Origin: Pegea sp. RAD2-039
Lineage: Eukaryota; Chordata; Thaliacea; Salpida; Salpidae
Assembly: GCA_034620365.1 (NCBI GenBank)
Contig: JAQGEQ010000365.1
Coordinates: 310,001-374,000, forward strand
DNA: 64,000 nt
Reading direction: 5' to 3'
Shown here: positions 12,201 to 22,593 of the stretch, one piece after another
Numbering within the stretch: position 1 is the stretch's first letter
Layout: each line of letters starts with the position of its first letter
Made by a program: the position numbers and the translations under genes
Notes under the pieces: model-generated
Told to the model about the DNA's origin: nothing
Database searches by the model: none
The model's input: the letters and a program-made list of their open reading frames with translations, nothing else

Positions 12201-15200
12201 AAATTAGGTTATGACGTCACAATGGAGTTGAATAAGTTCAAGGTTGTGGTTTGATATCTTTGCTGAATATTCATCATCTGATCTTGTTTAGAATGAAGAT
12301 GAGATGAGTGTGTCTTTGATATGGAAGCAAGTTGCGTTATCAGCTCCTTCGATCAAAGAACAGTTTGCAGGATATCAGAAAGCTGTTGAGTCACTCACAT
12401 CACCAGAGACTCGTCTTCTCAAGTTCGAACTTCTACTTGAGATTGCATCTTGGATGTACAACAACAACTTCCAAATATCAGGTGAAGATACTCGTGAAAA
12501 AAATCTTCTTAAAAATATGATTTTCATCTCAGATTGCATCTCTTTGTTAAATTGGGCTTCTGATTTAATGCTGGGAATCACCAAACGAGAAGATGTAGTC
12601 GTGAAAGAGAACACGAAGCAAAAATCATCTGTCGGATCACGAAAGAACTCTAGAAGATCAGCAGAGATCAAAATAGTTCCAAATGAGAAGGACACGTCAT
12701 CGAGTATAGTGAGTCTTTCGAAAAGATGAAGATTCGATTTAAAAAGTCTTTTTAGGAGCAAAACAAAAGATGTGAGTCTCAAATTAAAGAAGAAGAGGAA
12801 AGAGTTTGGAAATCGATCGGAGTCTTTCCTGTTTATAAAGATCTTTCATTAAATGATTTGGTTAATATCAGACAACTTGAAGGTTTTTCTCATTCTCTTG
12901 GTTTTTATTTGATTCAAATTGAGAATATTTTAGGTTTGATACGAAGTCACGTGTCTCTAGCGCGATTGATTCGAACATCTGATCTTCATCATCAAGAAAA
13001 TTTGTATTTTGCATCATTTTGTGTCAACAGGTTCGAAATTGGAGTCATTTTTCAGATTTTTTGAAATAATTTCATCTTTTTTTAGATTATTTAAACTTGT
13101 TCACGATTCAACATTAAAAGTGAAAAAGCAAATCGCAAAATTAGCGGCTTCAGAAGAAACAAAAACAACAAAAGAACAAACAAACAAAAAAATAAATGAT
13201 AATAAACACAAACCTTCTAATATAACAAACTCAAATAAACCGAAAAAGAAATGTAAATATCTTGAAGATAAAAGAATTCCACTAAAATATCTTCTTATAG
13301 ATGACCATCTACCAACTAAACTTAGTGATTGGTGTATATTTGATACTTCTGATGAATATAAATTATACATAAACCATGAACTGAACCAACAAGGTTTAAA
13401 TAAACAGAATATTCCTTATCCATTGATTACAATCAAAACTTTACTGGTTGGTTTTTTATGAGTTGTTGTCATTTTTAAGAAATTTATTTTATAGAAATTA
13501 AGCGAAATGTTACGAACAATTGGATATCATAATCTCTCAGTCACACCTTTATCATTAGCATCACTTATTGCAGAATGTTTATTACAAAATAGAAATGTTT
13601 TACAACTAGTCAGACTACATCAGGTTGGTTCAATGGTTTTGATATACAAATACTTGCCACTATTTTCTTCATTTATTTCAAGTACTTTTGTCTTTACTGT
13701 GTTCTATTTGTTGCTAGTTGTTAGTCACGTGGTTGTTGGTCACGTGGTTGTTGGTCACGTGGTCGATGGTCATGTGGTTGTTGGCCATGTGGTCGTTGGT
13801 CACGTGGTTGTCGGTCACGTGGTCGTTGGTCACGTGGTTGTCGGTCACGTGGTTGTTGGTCACGTGGTTGTTGGCCATGTGGTTGTTGGTCACGTGGTCG
13901 TTAGTCATGTGGTCGTTGGTCATGTGGTTGTTGGTCACGTGGTCGGTGGTCACGTGGTTGTTGGTCACGCGGTTGTTGGCCATGTGGTCGTTGGTCACGT
14001 AGTCGTTGGTCACGTGGTCGTTGGTCACGTGGTCGTTAGTCATGTGGTCGTTGGTCATGTGGTTGTTGGTCACGTGATCGTTGGTCACGTGGTTGTCGGT
14101 CACGTGGTCGTTGGTCACGTGGTTGTTGGCCATGTGGTTGTTGGTCACGTGGTCGTTAGTCATGTGGTCGTTGGTCATGTGGTTGTTGGTCACGTGGTCG
14201 GTGGTCACGTGGTTGTTGGTCACGCGGTTGTTGGCCATGTGGTCGTTGGTCACGTAGTCGTTGGTCACGTGGTCGTTGGTCACGTGGTCGTTAGTCATGT
14301 GGTCGTTGGTCATGTGGTTGTTGGTCACGTGATCGTTGGTCACGTGGTTGTCGGTCACGTGGTCGTTGGTCACGTGGTTGTCGGTCACGTGGTTGTTGGT
14401 CACGTGGTTGTTGGCCATGTGGTCGATGGTCATGTGGTTGTTGGTCACGTGGTCGTTGGTCACGTGGTTGTCGGTCACGTGGTCGTTGGTCACGTGGTTG
14501 TCGGTCACGTGGTTGTTGGTCACGTGGTTGTTGGCCATGTGGTCGTTGGTCATGTGGTTGTTGGTCACGTGGTCGATGGTCATGTGGTTGTTGGTCACGT
14601 GGTCGTTGGTCACGTGGTTGTCGGTCACGTGGTCGTTGGTCACGTGGTTGTCGGTCACGTGGTTGTTGGTCACGTGGTTGTTGGCCATGTGGTCGTTGGT
14701 CATGTGGTTGTTGGTCACGTGGTCGATGGTCATGTGGTTGTTGGTCACGTGGTTGTTGGTCACGTGGTTGTCGGTCACGTGGTCGTTGGTCACGTGGTCG
14801 TTGGTCATGTGGTTGTTGGTCACGTGGTCGGTGGTCACGTGGTTGTTGGTCACGCGGTTGTTGGCCATGTGGTCGTTAGTCACGTGGTCATCGGTCACAT
14901 CGTTGCTGGTCACGCGGTTGCTGATCACGTGGTTGCTGCTATTTTCACTAATTTTGTTGAACTGTGGTATATATGGCTTAAAACTTAAATATTTTCTTAA
15001 AGAGCTAGAACTAACATTTATCCAACGCATAAATCACTTTTTAAGCTAACCAACTTAATTTAATGTTATTTTTTTGTATAAATCATTCAAAAAATCTATT
15101 TTTAGATAATACTTTGTTATGAGTTACATCAGACTCAAGCAGCTCAATATTGGGAGTCATTTTTAGAAGAGCAACCAATTTCATCTGTTGATATTGCAAA

Positions 15201-18200
15201 ATACCAAAAAGTAACCAGATTTCATCCAACAATTTCAATATTTAATTTCAATATTTCAGTTTGCAACTGTTATAAATGATTGTAATAACGCAGCTGAATC
15301 TTCAAATGAAATGAATCTACCAGATATTTGGATAAAATCTTCTCGAATTTTTATCAAGTTTGCTCATTACTCTTTAATAATCGAAATTAAACATGTGACG
15401 TTTCAGATTAGGGTACCTACAGTCAGCAAGACTTCTTCTAAAAAGTTCTTCTGTAGAAAAGACTGAGAAAAGATCAAATTTTTATTTAGCATCAGCAGAT
15501 CTTGCAATTCATGATGGTAAGCAAGTACAAGCTCTTGAATATTTGATGGAAGCTCAAAATATTGGTGGAAATATGAATTTTTGGCAAGTTAGTATTTTGC
15601 TTGTTTCAATTTATAAATTTCTAAATAAAATTCTTTAATTTTTGCAGGATTGTATCGACTTGTTAGTCTCAGCAATTACTTTAGGTCGTAGCTTATGTGA
15701 AACAGATTGTTTAAAAGCGGTTGAAGTGTTAGAACATGCTCATCAAACTTTAACCAACTTACAACAACTAAAACCAACAAAATCAACAGAAATTAGTAAA
15801 TCAGAATTATTCTCATAATCTTCATTCAAATCAAATTTGATTTCAGAACGACTCAAATTGATTTTAATTATCAAAACTTCTCTCCTCAAACTAAACATCT
15901 CAAATTCATCTCTTCAAACAATCATAAGACCTCTTCAAGACGCTGAAAGCGATCTTACAGACATCATAAGCGTTCGCGAGTTATCTCTTATTCAATTGGT
16001 TGATTTAAATGATTTTTTTGATGATTTTTAAAACTTTTAAATCTCAGAATCACGCCAAGGAGGTGGTCAAATATCTCAATCAACTAGATGATAGTGAAGA
16101 TCTTCAAAAAGGTCTTTTAAGTATCTTACAACTTCTTCAAAGATGTCAAATGAATCTTCACAACTTTATCAAGTAATCTGATTTCATCTCAAACTTCTCT
16201 AAGATCTTTTTTTCAGTGATTTCATTGAAGAAGATCTCGAGTCAGATGTAAGTCTCCCTGTTTGTAGAGAACTTTGTGAGATTGAAATGATTTTAGTGGA
16301 AGTTTTACTGAAATGTGAAGAAATTTTTGCGGCTCAATTTCGTTTAGCTGAATCAGAAGAAGTAGAAAAAGGTCCCAGAATTTCTTCAAATCTTCTATTT
16401 TTTGAGGATTTTTTTGATTTTAGGAAGAGCAAGGAAGATTGTTGAAAGATATCTTGAGTTCCCATCAGTCCTTGATGAAATAGGAAGTGAAGAATGGAAG
16501 AAAGAACGAGATGTCTTCTTACTTCGAGCTTTTAGTCTTCTTAATTCAGTTTATTGTCGTCAAACTATCATCAACGAATCTCAGTAAGAATCAAAAACTT
16601 TTAAAAAAATTCTCAAATCTTCGATTTTAAAGATCAAAATGGCTCTTTCTAATTGGAAAAGGTCTTCGATTGCTCTCAGAGAAGTTCAGTTTTGATCACG
16701 TGAAGCATCAGTGGATGCTGCATGAAATTTTTGCATCAGTTGATACTGATCCGTTATCTTCAAATTCAGATTCGCGCAAAACTGAAAACGACCATTTTGG
16801 TGCAACTTTTTGAAAATTTGATTTTTATTAATTTGAATTATTAATAGATGATTATGATGAACCTGAAATTGAACATAACGAAAGTAGAATTTCACTTACA
16901 AGCGATGAACGTAACGCTTGTAAAAATGCAAATTCAATTTGTATTAATTCAGAACATGCTAACAGGTTCATCTAATTCCATATAAAAATTTGAAATTCAT
17001 CCAAAAAATTTTTTCCAGAATTATTTCTCATTCTTCTGAAGTTTTAGGACAAGCTGTGAAATTAGCAGTGAAAGAATCTTCAATTGATTTAATTGAAAAG
17101 ATTTCTTTAGAGTTAGTTGAATGCAGTGGACAATTTGATTCGATATTGACATCTTCTTGTCTTACTCTTCTCCAAGTATTTGATCTTTTATATGTTGAAT
17201 TTCTGAACTGAAATATCTTATTTTAGTCTGTTTCATCGATTAAACATATGAGATCTGTTGTAAACCAATCTCTGGTTGATGTAAATTCATCTCTGCTATC
17301 TTCTTTAACTTGGATTGTAAGTTAATCTTTTGATTAATTGATTACTTGTAAATTTGATGAATTTCTAGGAATCTTTTCTTGAAATTAATTCAATCTCTAC
17401 AGGATTATTAAAATCAACTGTTGCTAGGAATATAGAGATCACATTAAAGAAGAGTTCTACAGTTTGGAAAAGATTATCTTTAGTTTGTTTACTAATTCAG
17501 ATAAATTTTCTAACTTCAAATCTTCATCTTACAGACATCCAATCCATTAGACTCTCTTCATGATATCCCATCTTCTTTCACTCTGGCACTTATTCATAAG
17601 AAGCCTCAAATTTTTCCAAATGATTCATCAACGTTTTATTGTGCTGTTATTCGATCAACACAAATTTCTTCTGAAAATAAAGGAAAACAAAGTCATAAAA
17701 ATCATATTCAAACATTAGCTTGTGTTCGGTTATGTCAACTTGAAAATACAAAGTAAGTTTTTCAAACAACTAATTTGTATTTAAAATCATTTTTCAAGGT
17801 TCAACCACGTAAATGAGCTTTTAGAAAATTTAAAATCAAGCCAAATGAACCATTTGCTGAAAAGTGAATATCAACATCAACAGATTCTATTAAAAAATCA
17901 AATTTTAACTAAATTAGAAACTTCTTCCCATTTAAATATTAATAAAAATAAACAAAAGAAACAATTAGAAGCGTTTGAATTGATAAATAAAGTTTCTATA
18001 AATGAAGAAATGAAGTTGAAGGTAACATTCAAATATATTTTACTTCAAAAAACTTAATTTTCTTTTTTGTAGAATGATTTTAATGAAATTGTTTATGAAC
18101 TGAACGATTATTTACTTCAAGTAGCTTCTTTTATTGAAGAAAATATTTTAATTCCTCAAAAACCTTTCCATAAACTTCAGGTAATATTTAAACAATTTCA

Positions 18201-19952
18201 ATTTTAAATATTTAACTTTTGTGTCTTTCACCAGGCCAGTTTTGTAAACGACCAAATTTTACCTTCAATTAATTTAGTAGTTTTAGTAAATCACAACTTA
18301 TTTGGACTACCTTTTGAAACAGTAACCAAGTTACGAAACTCTGTTCATATTCTTTCAATTTCTCGTGACTTTTCACTACAAGTAATTTTTTTGATGGTTT
18401 TATCTTCATCGGTTTCTAATAAAATCTTAAATAAAGATGTTACTTCATCGCTTAATTGAAGATGATGTAAATGAAATAGAAAGTCAGAAAAAAGACAACG
18501 GAGTAAAAGTAAAGAGTAAAGATAAACCTTATACTTATAAAAGAGAAGTTTCATCTGATTGTTTTGCAATTGAAAGCCGTAGGTGAGTTTATTTTTAAAA
18601 AATCAAACTTTTATTTGTGATTTTAAACAATTATTTACCTTATCTTAGCATCAAATATATAATTGATCCAAATAACGACACCATCAACTCAAGTCTTCAC
18701 AAACCTTCAGATGTATTTAAATCTTTATTAAAAGAAGATGGTTTAAGATCATTTACTCAATCGTGGGCGGGTCATTATGGAACTGATGAAACACCAAGTT
18801 TAAAAATTTGGGAAAATCAAATTACTAATTCACAAGCTTTTATATATTATGGAATGAATACATTTGTTTCACAAGTATGATAATTTCTCACTAAATTTCT
18901 AATTATAAATATTTTTATTTGGTCACGTGGTCGATGGTCACGTGGCCGTTGGTCACGTGGTCGTTGATTACGTGGTCGATGGTCACGTGGTCGATGGTCA
19001 CGTGGTCGTTGGTCACGTGGTTAGTTGGTCACGTGGTTGTTGGTCAAGTGGTCGTTGGTCAAGTGGTTGTTGGTCAAGTGGTCGTTGGTCACGTGGTTGT
19101 TAGTCACGTGGTCGTTAGTTACGTGGTTGTTGGTCACGTGGTTGTTGGTCACGTAATTTTAATATAATTTTATTACCTTTTGATGGTATATTATTTGATA
19201 ATTTTCTACTAAATTTGTAATTATAGTTATTTTTATTTTGAAGTTATTTGAAAATTTATAATATTTTTTACAGATTCCAGCTTACAAACTAGTTTCCTTG
19301 TCAATGAAAGAGACTCAACTTGCTTTATTAATAGATAAAGTTCAAACTCATAAAAGTTTTGTAAATAGATGCAGAAGTAATGTTCATAAAAGTGAAAGTT
19401 TAACTTCTCTAGAAAAATTCTATGAAGTAAATATATTTTCTTATTATCAAACCAATTTAACTTGATTATTTTAGACTTCAGTATTACTTAGTCTAAATGG
19501 AGTAAATGCTATTTGTATGAATCAATGGTATACAACTCTAGAATCAAATGCAGAAAACTTGAGAACATTTTTAAGATTATCTGTTAGTCAAGGACTAACT
19601 GTAGGAAGAACTTTACACAAAATATTTGTTCCAATTCCAGATAAAGTTCCTAATCCTACTATAAAAGTTTCTAAAGGTTTCTACAATTAGTTGCAAGAAA
19701 CTTGATTTTTTTACTTTTTTCAATTTTTTAGAAACTAAAAAATCAGCAAAAGGAAGCAAAAAAGATTCAAATAAATCAAAACCTTCTGAAAAAGCAACTG
19801 GAAGTGCAAAGTCTCGTAAAACACCAAAAAAATCAACAAAATCTGATGAAGAAAATGATATAATTGAAATAGAACCAATTGTAATACCTTCACCAACATC
19901 TACTTCATGTAATCTGACTCTCGTTGGTTTACCAAATCTTGTATTTGTTTAA
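6300..19952 (+). CDS. CFAP46: Cilia- and flagella-associated protein 46
   Basis: CFAP46 is a large repeat protein of the C1d projection of the axonemal central apparatus, needed for normal ciliary beating. The gene reads through dozens of small exons, e.g. 6,300-6,345, 6,401-6,531, 6,760-6,891, 11,162-11,384, ending in the stop at 19,950-19,952. The ATG at 6,300 is chosen because the one at 6,304 meets a stop at once. Family landmarks: DLYVLCAELALK and FLCRAYLCQAQ near the N-terminus, then FNTSVLYWSMIREF and a DWRATLKM segment; SYRLVMTSSRLWW in the middle; near the C-terminus FTQSWAGHYGTDETPSLKIW, then LSLNGVNAICMNQWYTTLES, before a lysine/serine-rich tail. Introns at 11,567-12,095, 13,624-15,105 and 18,875-19,273 contain CACGTG minisatellites. 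The exon at 11,162 holds a 14-residue internal repeat. I did not resolve every exon border. Identity is secure. Confidence 0.93.
11110..11384 (+). repeat. TGACGTCA cluster and 42-bp coding repeat in CFAP46
   Basis: Seven copies of the palindrome TGACGTCA start at 11,116, 11,136, 11,203, 11,245, 11,287, 11,354 and 11,375. The first two sit in the 51-bp intron 11,111-11,161; the others in the exon 11,162-11,384. The three at 11,203-11,287 are spaced exactly 42 bp and mark a tandem 14-codon repeat (MTSSRLWWQTLKPL, MTSSHLWWSTMKPL, MTS). Two further octamers lie at 10,428 and 12,212. Confidence 0.85.
11574..12076 (+). repeat. 15-bp CACGTG minisatellite, array 1
   Basis: About 33 units of GGTCACGTGGTCGTT and its variant with TTG in place of TCG fill the CFAP46 intron 11,567-12,095. 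Only 7 bp before the array and 19 bp after it are left for splice signals. The G-rich strand is the plus strand. Because the unit is a multiple of three and lacks stop codons in all phases, long apparent reading frames appear in all six frames; they are artefacts. Confidence 0.97.
13723..14938 (+). repeat. 15-bp CACGTG minisatellite, array 2, with higher-order structure
   Basis: About 81 units in the CFAP46 intron 13,624-15,105. Units vary (CACGTG, CATGTG, CACGCG cores; TCG, TTG, TCGA linkers). Marked units recur at fixed distances: GGTCGGTGGT at 13,941 and 14,196 (255 bp, 17 units), and GGTCGATGGT at 14,421, 14,571 and 14,721 (150 bp, 10 units). The array thus grew by block duplication. Confidence 0.97.
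18878..19238 (+). mobile_element. Candidate inserted unit: array 3 plus shared flank between 43-bp direct repeats
   Basis: The sequence TGATAATTT..TCACTAAATTT..TAATTATA..TTTTTATTT is present on both sides of array 3 in the same orientation, with a handful of differences. Between the copies lie the array and the 40-bp flank common to arrays 3, 4 and 5. This is what a target duplication or a template-switch insertion would leave. The repeat is too long for an ordinary transposon target duplication, so the mechanism is open. Confidence 0.45.
18921..19154 (+). repeat. 15-bp CACGTG minisatellite, array 3
   Basis: About 15-16 units, some with CAAGTG cores, in the CFAP46 intron 18,875-19,273. It is followed by a right-hand flank (19,155-19,196, including CTTTTGATGGTATATTATTT) also found after arrays 4 and 5. 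Array plus flank is bracketed by a direct repeat of about 43 bp (18,878-18,920 and 19,196-19,238). Confidence 0.95.
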
Positions 19953-20642
19953 TACTTAACTATTGTGAAAGTAACTGTGTTTACGTTTGAATTGTAGGTT
20001 TTGTAGTTACTGATATCTAATATAATACTTAGAATTAAACGATATCTTCAAAATAAAGCTAATATCAGATTATACAGATTTTTGAGAAATAAAAGGTGTC
20101 TTGTGAAAAATAATATCCACAAAAAACGTTATTTTTAATTTTTTGTAAATATGCTGATAATAAGGCCTAACAGAAAAGGTAGAAAGATCATATTTTATTA
20201 ATTAAATAATATTCGTGAAGTTTTTGCTAATTCAAAATGAGGTAAAGGTCTTTTAGCGTTCGGAAATTTCTAATAGAAGATATTATTTTGGTAAATAAGA
20301 AAACAAGAAAGTTATTTATTTAACGATCTCAATTTTTTTTCAAAAATAAAATCTAAAGATAAAAGTAATTAGAAAATTGTGAACTTATACGAAGAAGTTA
20401 TTTTAAAATAAATAAATTCTCTGTTACCTGATTCTAAATACAAACGAGTTTTTAAAGATTCATTTAAATAGATTCAAGCAAAGAATTATGATCCTAATTA
20501 ATTATTTGAACTTAAAAAGTTAATCCATCAATTTATTTGTTAATTAAAACGCTTAAACTAACAAATTATGAATGTAATTATAGATAGTGTTTGTATTTAA
20601 CAACAAGTAACTAAAAGTAGTTACAAATTTAGAGTTTAAATT
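19953..20642. other. Intergenic, nothing recognised
   Basis: This region downstream of CFAP46 is A+T rich. AATAAA-like hexamers occur soon after the stop (AAAATAAAGC at about 20,050) and could serve polyadenylation. I see no gene. Confidence 0.5.
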
Positions 20643-21234
20643 GGTCACGTGGTTGTTCGTCACGTGGTAGTTGGTCAAGTGGTTGTTGGTCACGTGGTCG
20701 TTGGTCACGTGGTCGTTGGTCACGTGGTTGTTCGTCACGTGGTAGTTGGTCACGTGGTCGTTGGTCAAGTGGTAGTTGGTCACGTGGTCGTTGGTCAAGT
20801 GGTTGTTGGTCACGTGGTCGTTGGTCAAGTGGTTGTTGGTCGCGTGGTCGTTGGTCAAGTGGTTGTTGGTCACGTGGTCGTTAGTCACGTGGTCGTTGGT
20901 CACGTGGTCGTTCGTCAAGTGGTCGTTGGTCACATGGTTGTTGGTCAAGTGGTTGTTGGTCAAGTGGTTGTTGGTCACGTGGTCGTTGGCCACGTGGTTG
21001 TTGGTCACGTGGTTGTTGGTCACGTGGTCGTTAGTCAAGTGGTCGTTGGTCAAGTGGTCGTTGGTCAAGTGGTTGTTGGTCAAGTGGTCGTTGGCCACGT
21101 GGTTGTTGGTCAAGTGGTTGTTGGTCACGTGGTCGTTGGTCAAGTGTTTGTTGGTCACGTGGTCGTTGGTCAAGTGGTTGTTGGTCAAGTGGTTGTTGGT
21201 CACGTGGTCGTTGGTCACGTGGTAGTTGGTCACA
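20643..21234 (+). repeat. 15-bp CACGTG minisatellite, array 4 (intergenic)
   Basis: About 39 units, a large share carrying a CAAGTG instead of CACGTG core. This is the only array outside a gene. On the right it continues into the flank shared with arrays 3 and 5 (21,235-21,281, CTTTTGATAGTATATTATTT). Confidence 0.96.
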
Positions 21235-21449
21235 TAATTTTCATATAATTTCAGTAACTTTTGATAGTATATTATTTGATATACTAATTAAAGAATGAAT
21301 ACTTTAAGCTTTAAAAGTTTGGTGAAATCGAAAATTCATTTCAACAAAGTCAATCTGGTATAAAACCAATTATTTTATGTAAAAGTTTTGTATTAATTTT
21401 TGGTACTGCAGAATATTAGGTTTCTTGTTGTTAGGTTATCAATAAGTTT

Positions 21450-21745
21450 TTAAAATTTGAAATTGAAGTCAACGTAAAAGTAAAGGACCTGACTTCCTGC
21501 TTCTTTATCGCGTTGTTCACGTTATTTGGCAATTTCTTAATATATCAATCAATAGTATCAAAATTAATCGCAGTTTCACGAATAAGTTTGTACTTTCTAC
21601 AAGATCATTTCAATCATTTCAAGGATTTATATTTGGATGCAAAGGTCGTTACACAAGATTAAAAAATAATCTTACTTATTAAAAAATCCTTTATTTTGAT
21701 TGGTCAAAACACAATAATTAGGCTTAATGAGAGAAAATAAAAGTA
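21450..21745. repeat. FUT8 3'-flank duplication, right copy
   Basis: It is nearly identical in blocks to 4,780-5,070. It lies about 0.85 kb beyond the stop of the complete FUT8 gene, whereas the left copy lies about 0.1 kb beyond its FUT8 last exon, so one copy has gained or the other lost sequence between. Confidence 0.85.
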
Positions 21746-22593
21746 TATCAATCAGAAAATAGAACTAATGATTTTTTTAACAAACTTACTTTTAATAGGA
21801 GAGAGAAAGTGTAATAATAGTATAACTAAAATGTTTAATTTAGTTTTACCTTAAAAAGCTTAGAAATATTGATTTAGTAAACTTAGTTTTTTTAGAAGTT
21901 GTCAGCTTTTGCAATTTATCACTTAAAGTTTGATATTTAAAAATTGAGTTTAATTCATATTCAACCAATCATTTTGTTATTCACTTGGTTTGTGAAAATA
22001 TCGAATTTAAACTCAGTCAAGCTTAACACATACTCCTTTAAAATTAAACAAACAAAATATTATATTCTTCAAATAAGTAATATTTTACGAATAAAAAAAT
22101 AACCAAATTCTTATACATTTATTGATATTATCAAAAAAGTTTGCAACTTTAGAAAAGTAGAAAAAAGCACAACATTATCAAATAGTTTTTATAATTTTTA
22201 AATATACAAAAATCTTTACAAACTTTACAAAATTGATTTTGGTTCGAGTAAGAAACTGGTAAAGATTTATTTAAATGTTTCTAGATCCGTTTTCTTGTGA
22301 AAGATTATGAATAATGTAAACGTTTAAAGCTTTATATTAAACTTTCATACTTTTACTAGATGGTTTTAAACGAAGAAAATGATTTCTGAAATTTAACAAA
22401 AAGTAAAATTAGACAAAGAAAAAGTTGTTTTGACAAAATTTTTAATAAAAACAGATTTCTTATTTGTTATGAAAATATTAAAAAAGGATTTTATTTTTTA
22501 AATGCTTATAAAAATATAACTAATAAAATTTGCAAGAAATAAAAGATGTCAACATAAAAATTTATTTTCTATAAAAATAAAGATGAGTATTCC
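21746..22593. other. Intergenic, nothing recognised
   Basis: A+T-rich DNA downstream of FUT8 on its strand. I see no gene or repeat. Confidence 0.5.

Noticed and set aside
13507-15049. Proteins of 237-493 residues over array 2, both strands
   Set aside because: Same artefact. The CFAP46 exon ends at 13,623 with a GT donor and resumes at 15,106.
20553-21248. Repeat proteins over array 4
   Set aside because: Intergenic repeat read in several frames; no start context, splice sites or unique sequence.
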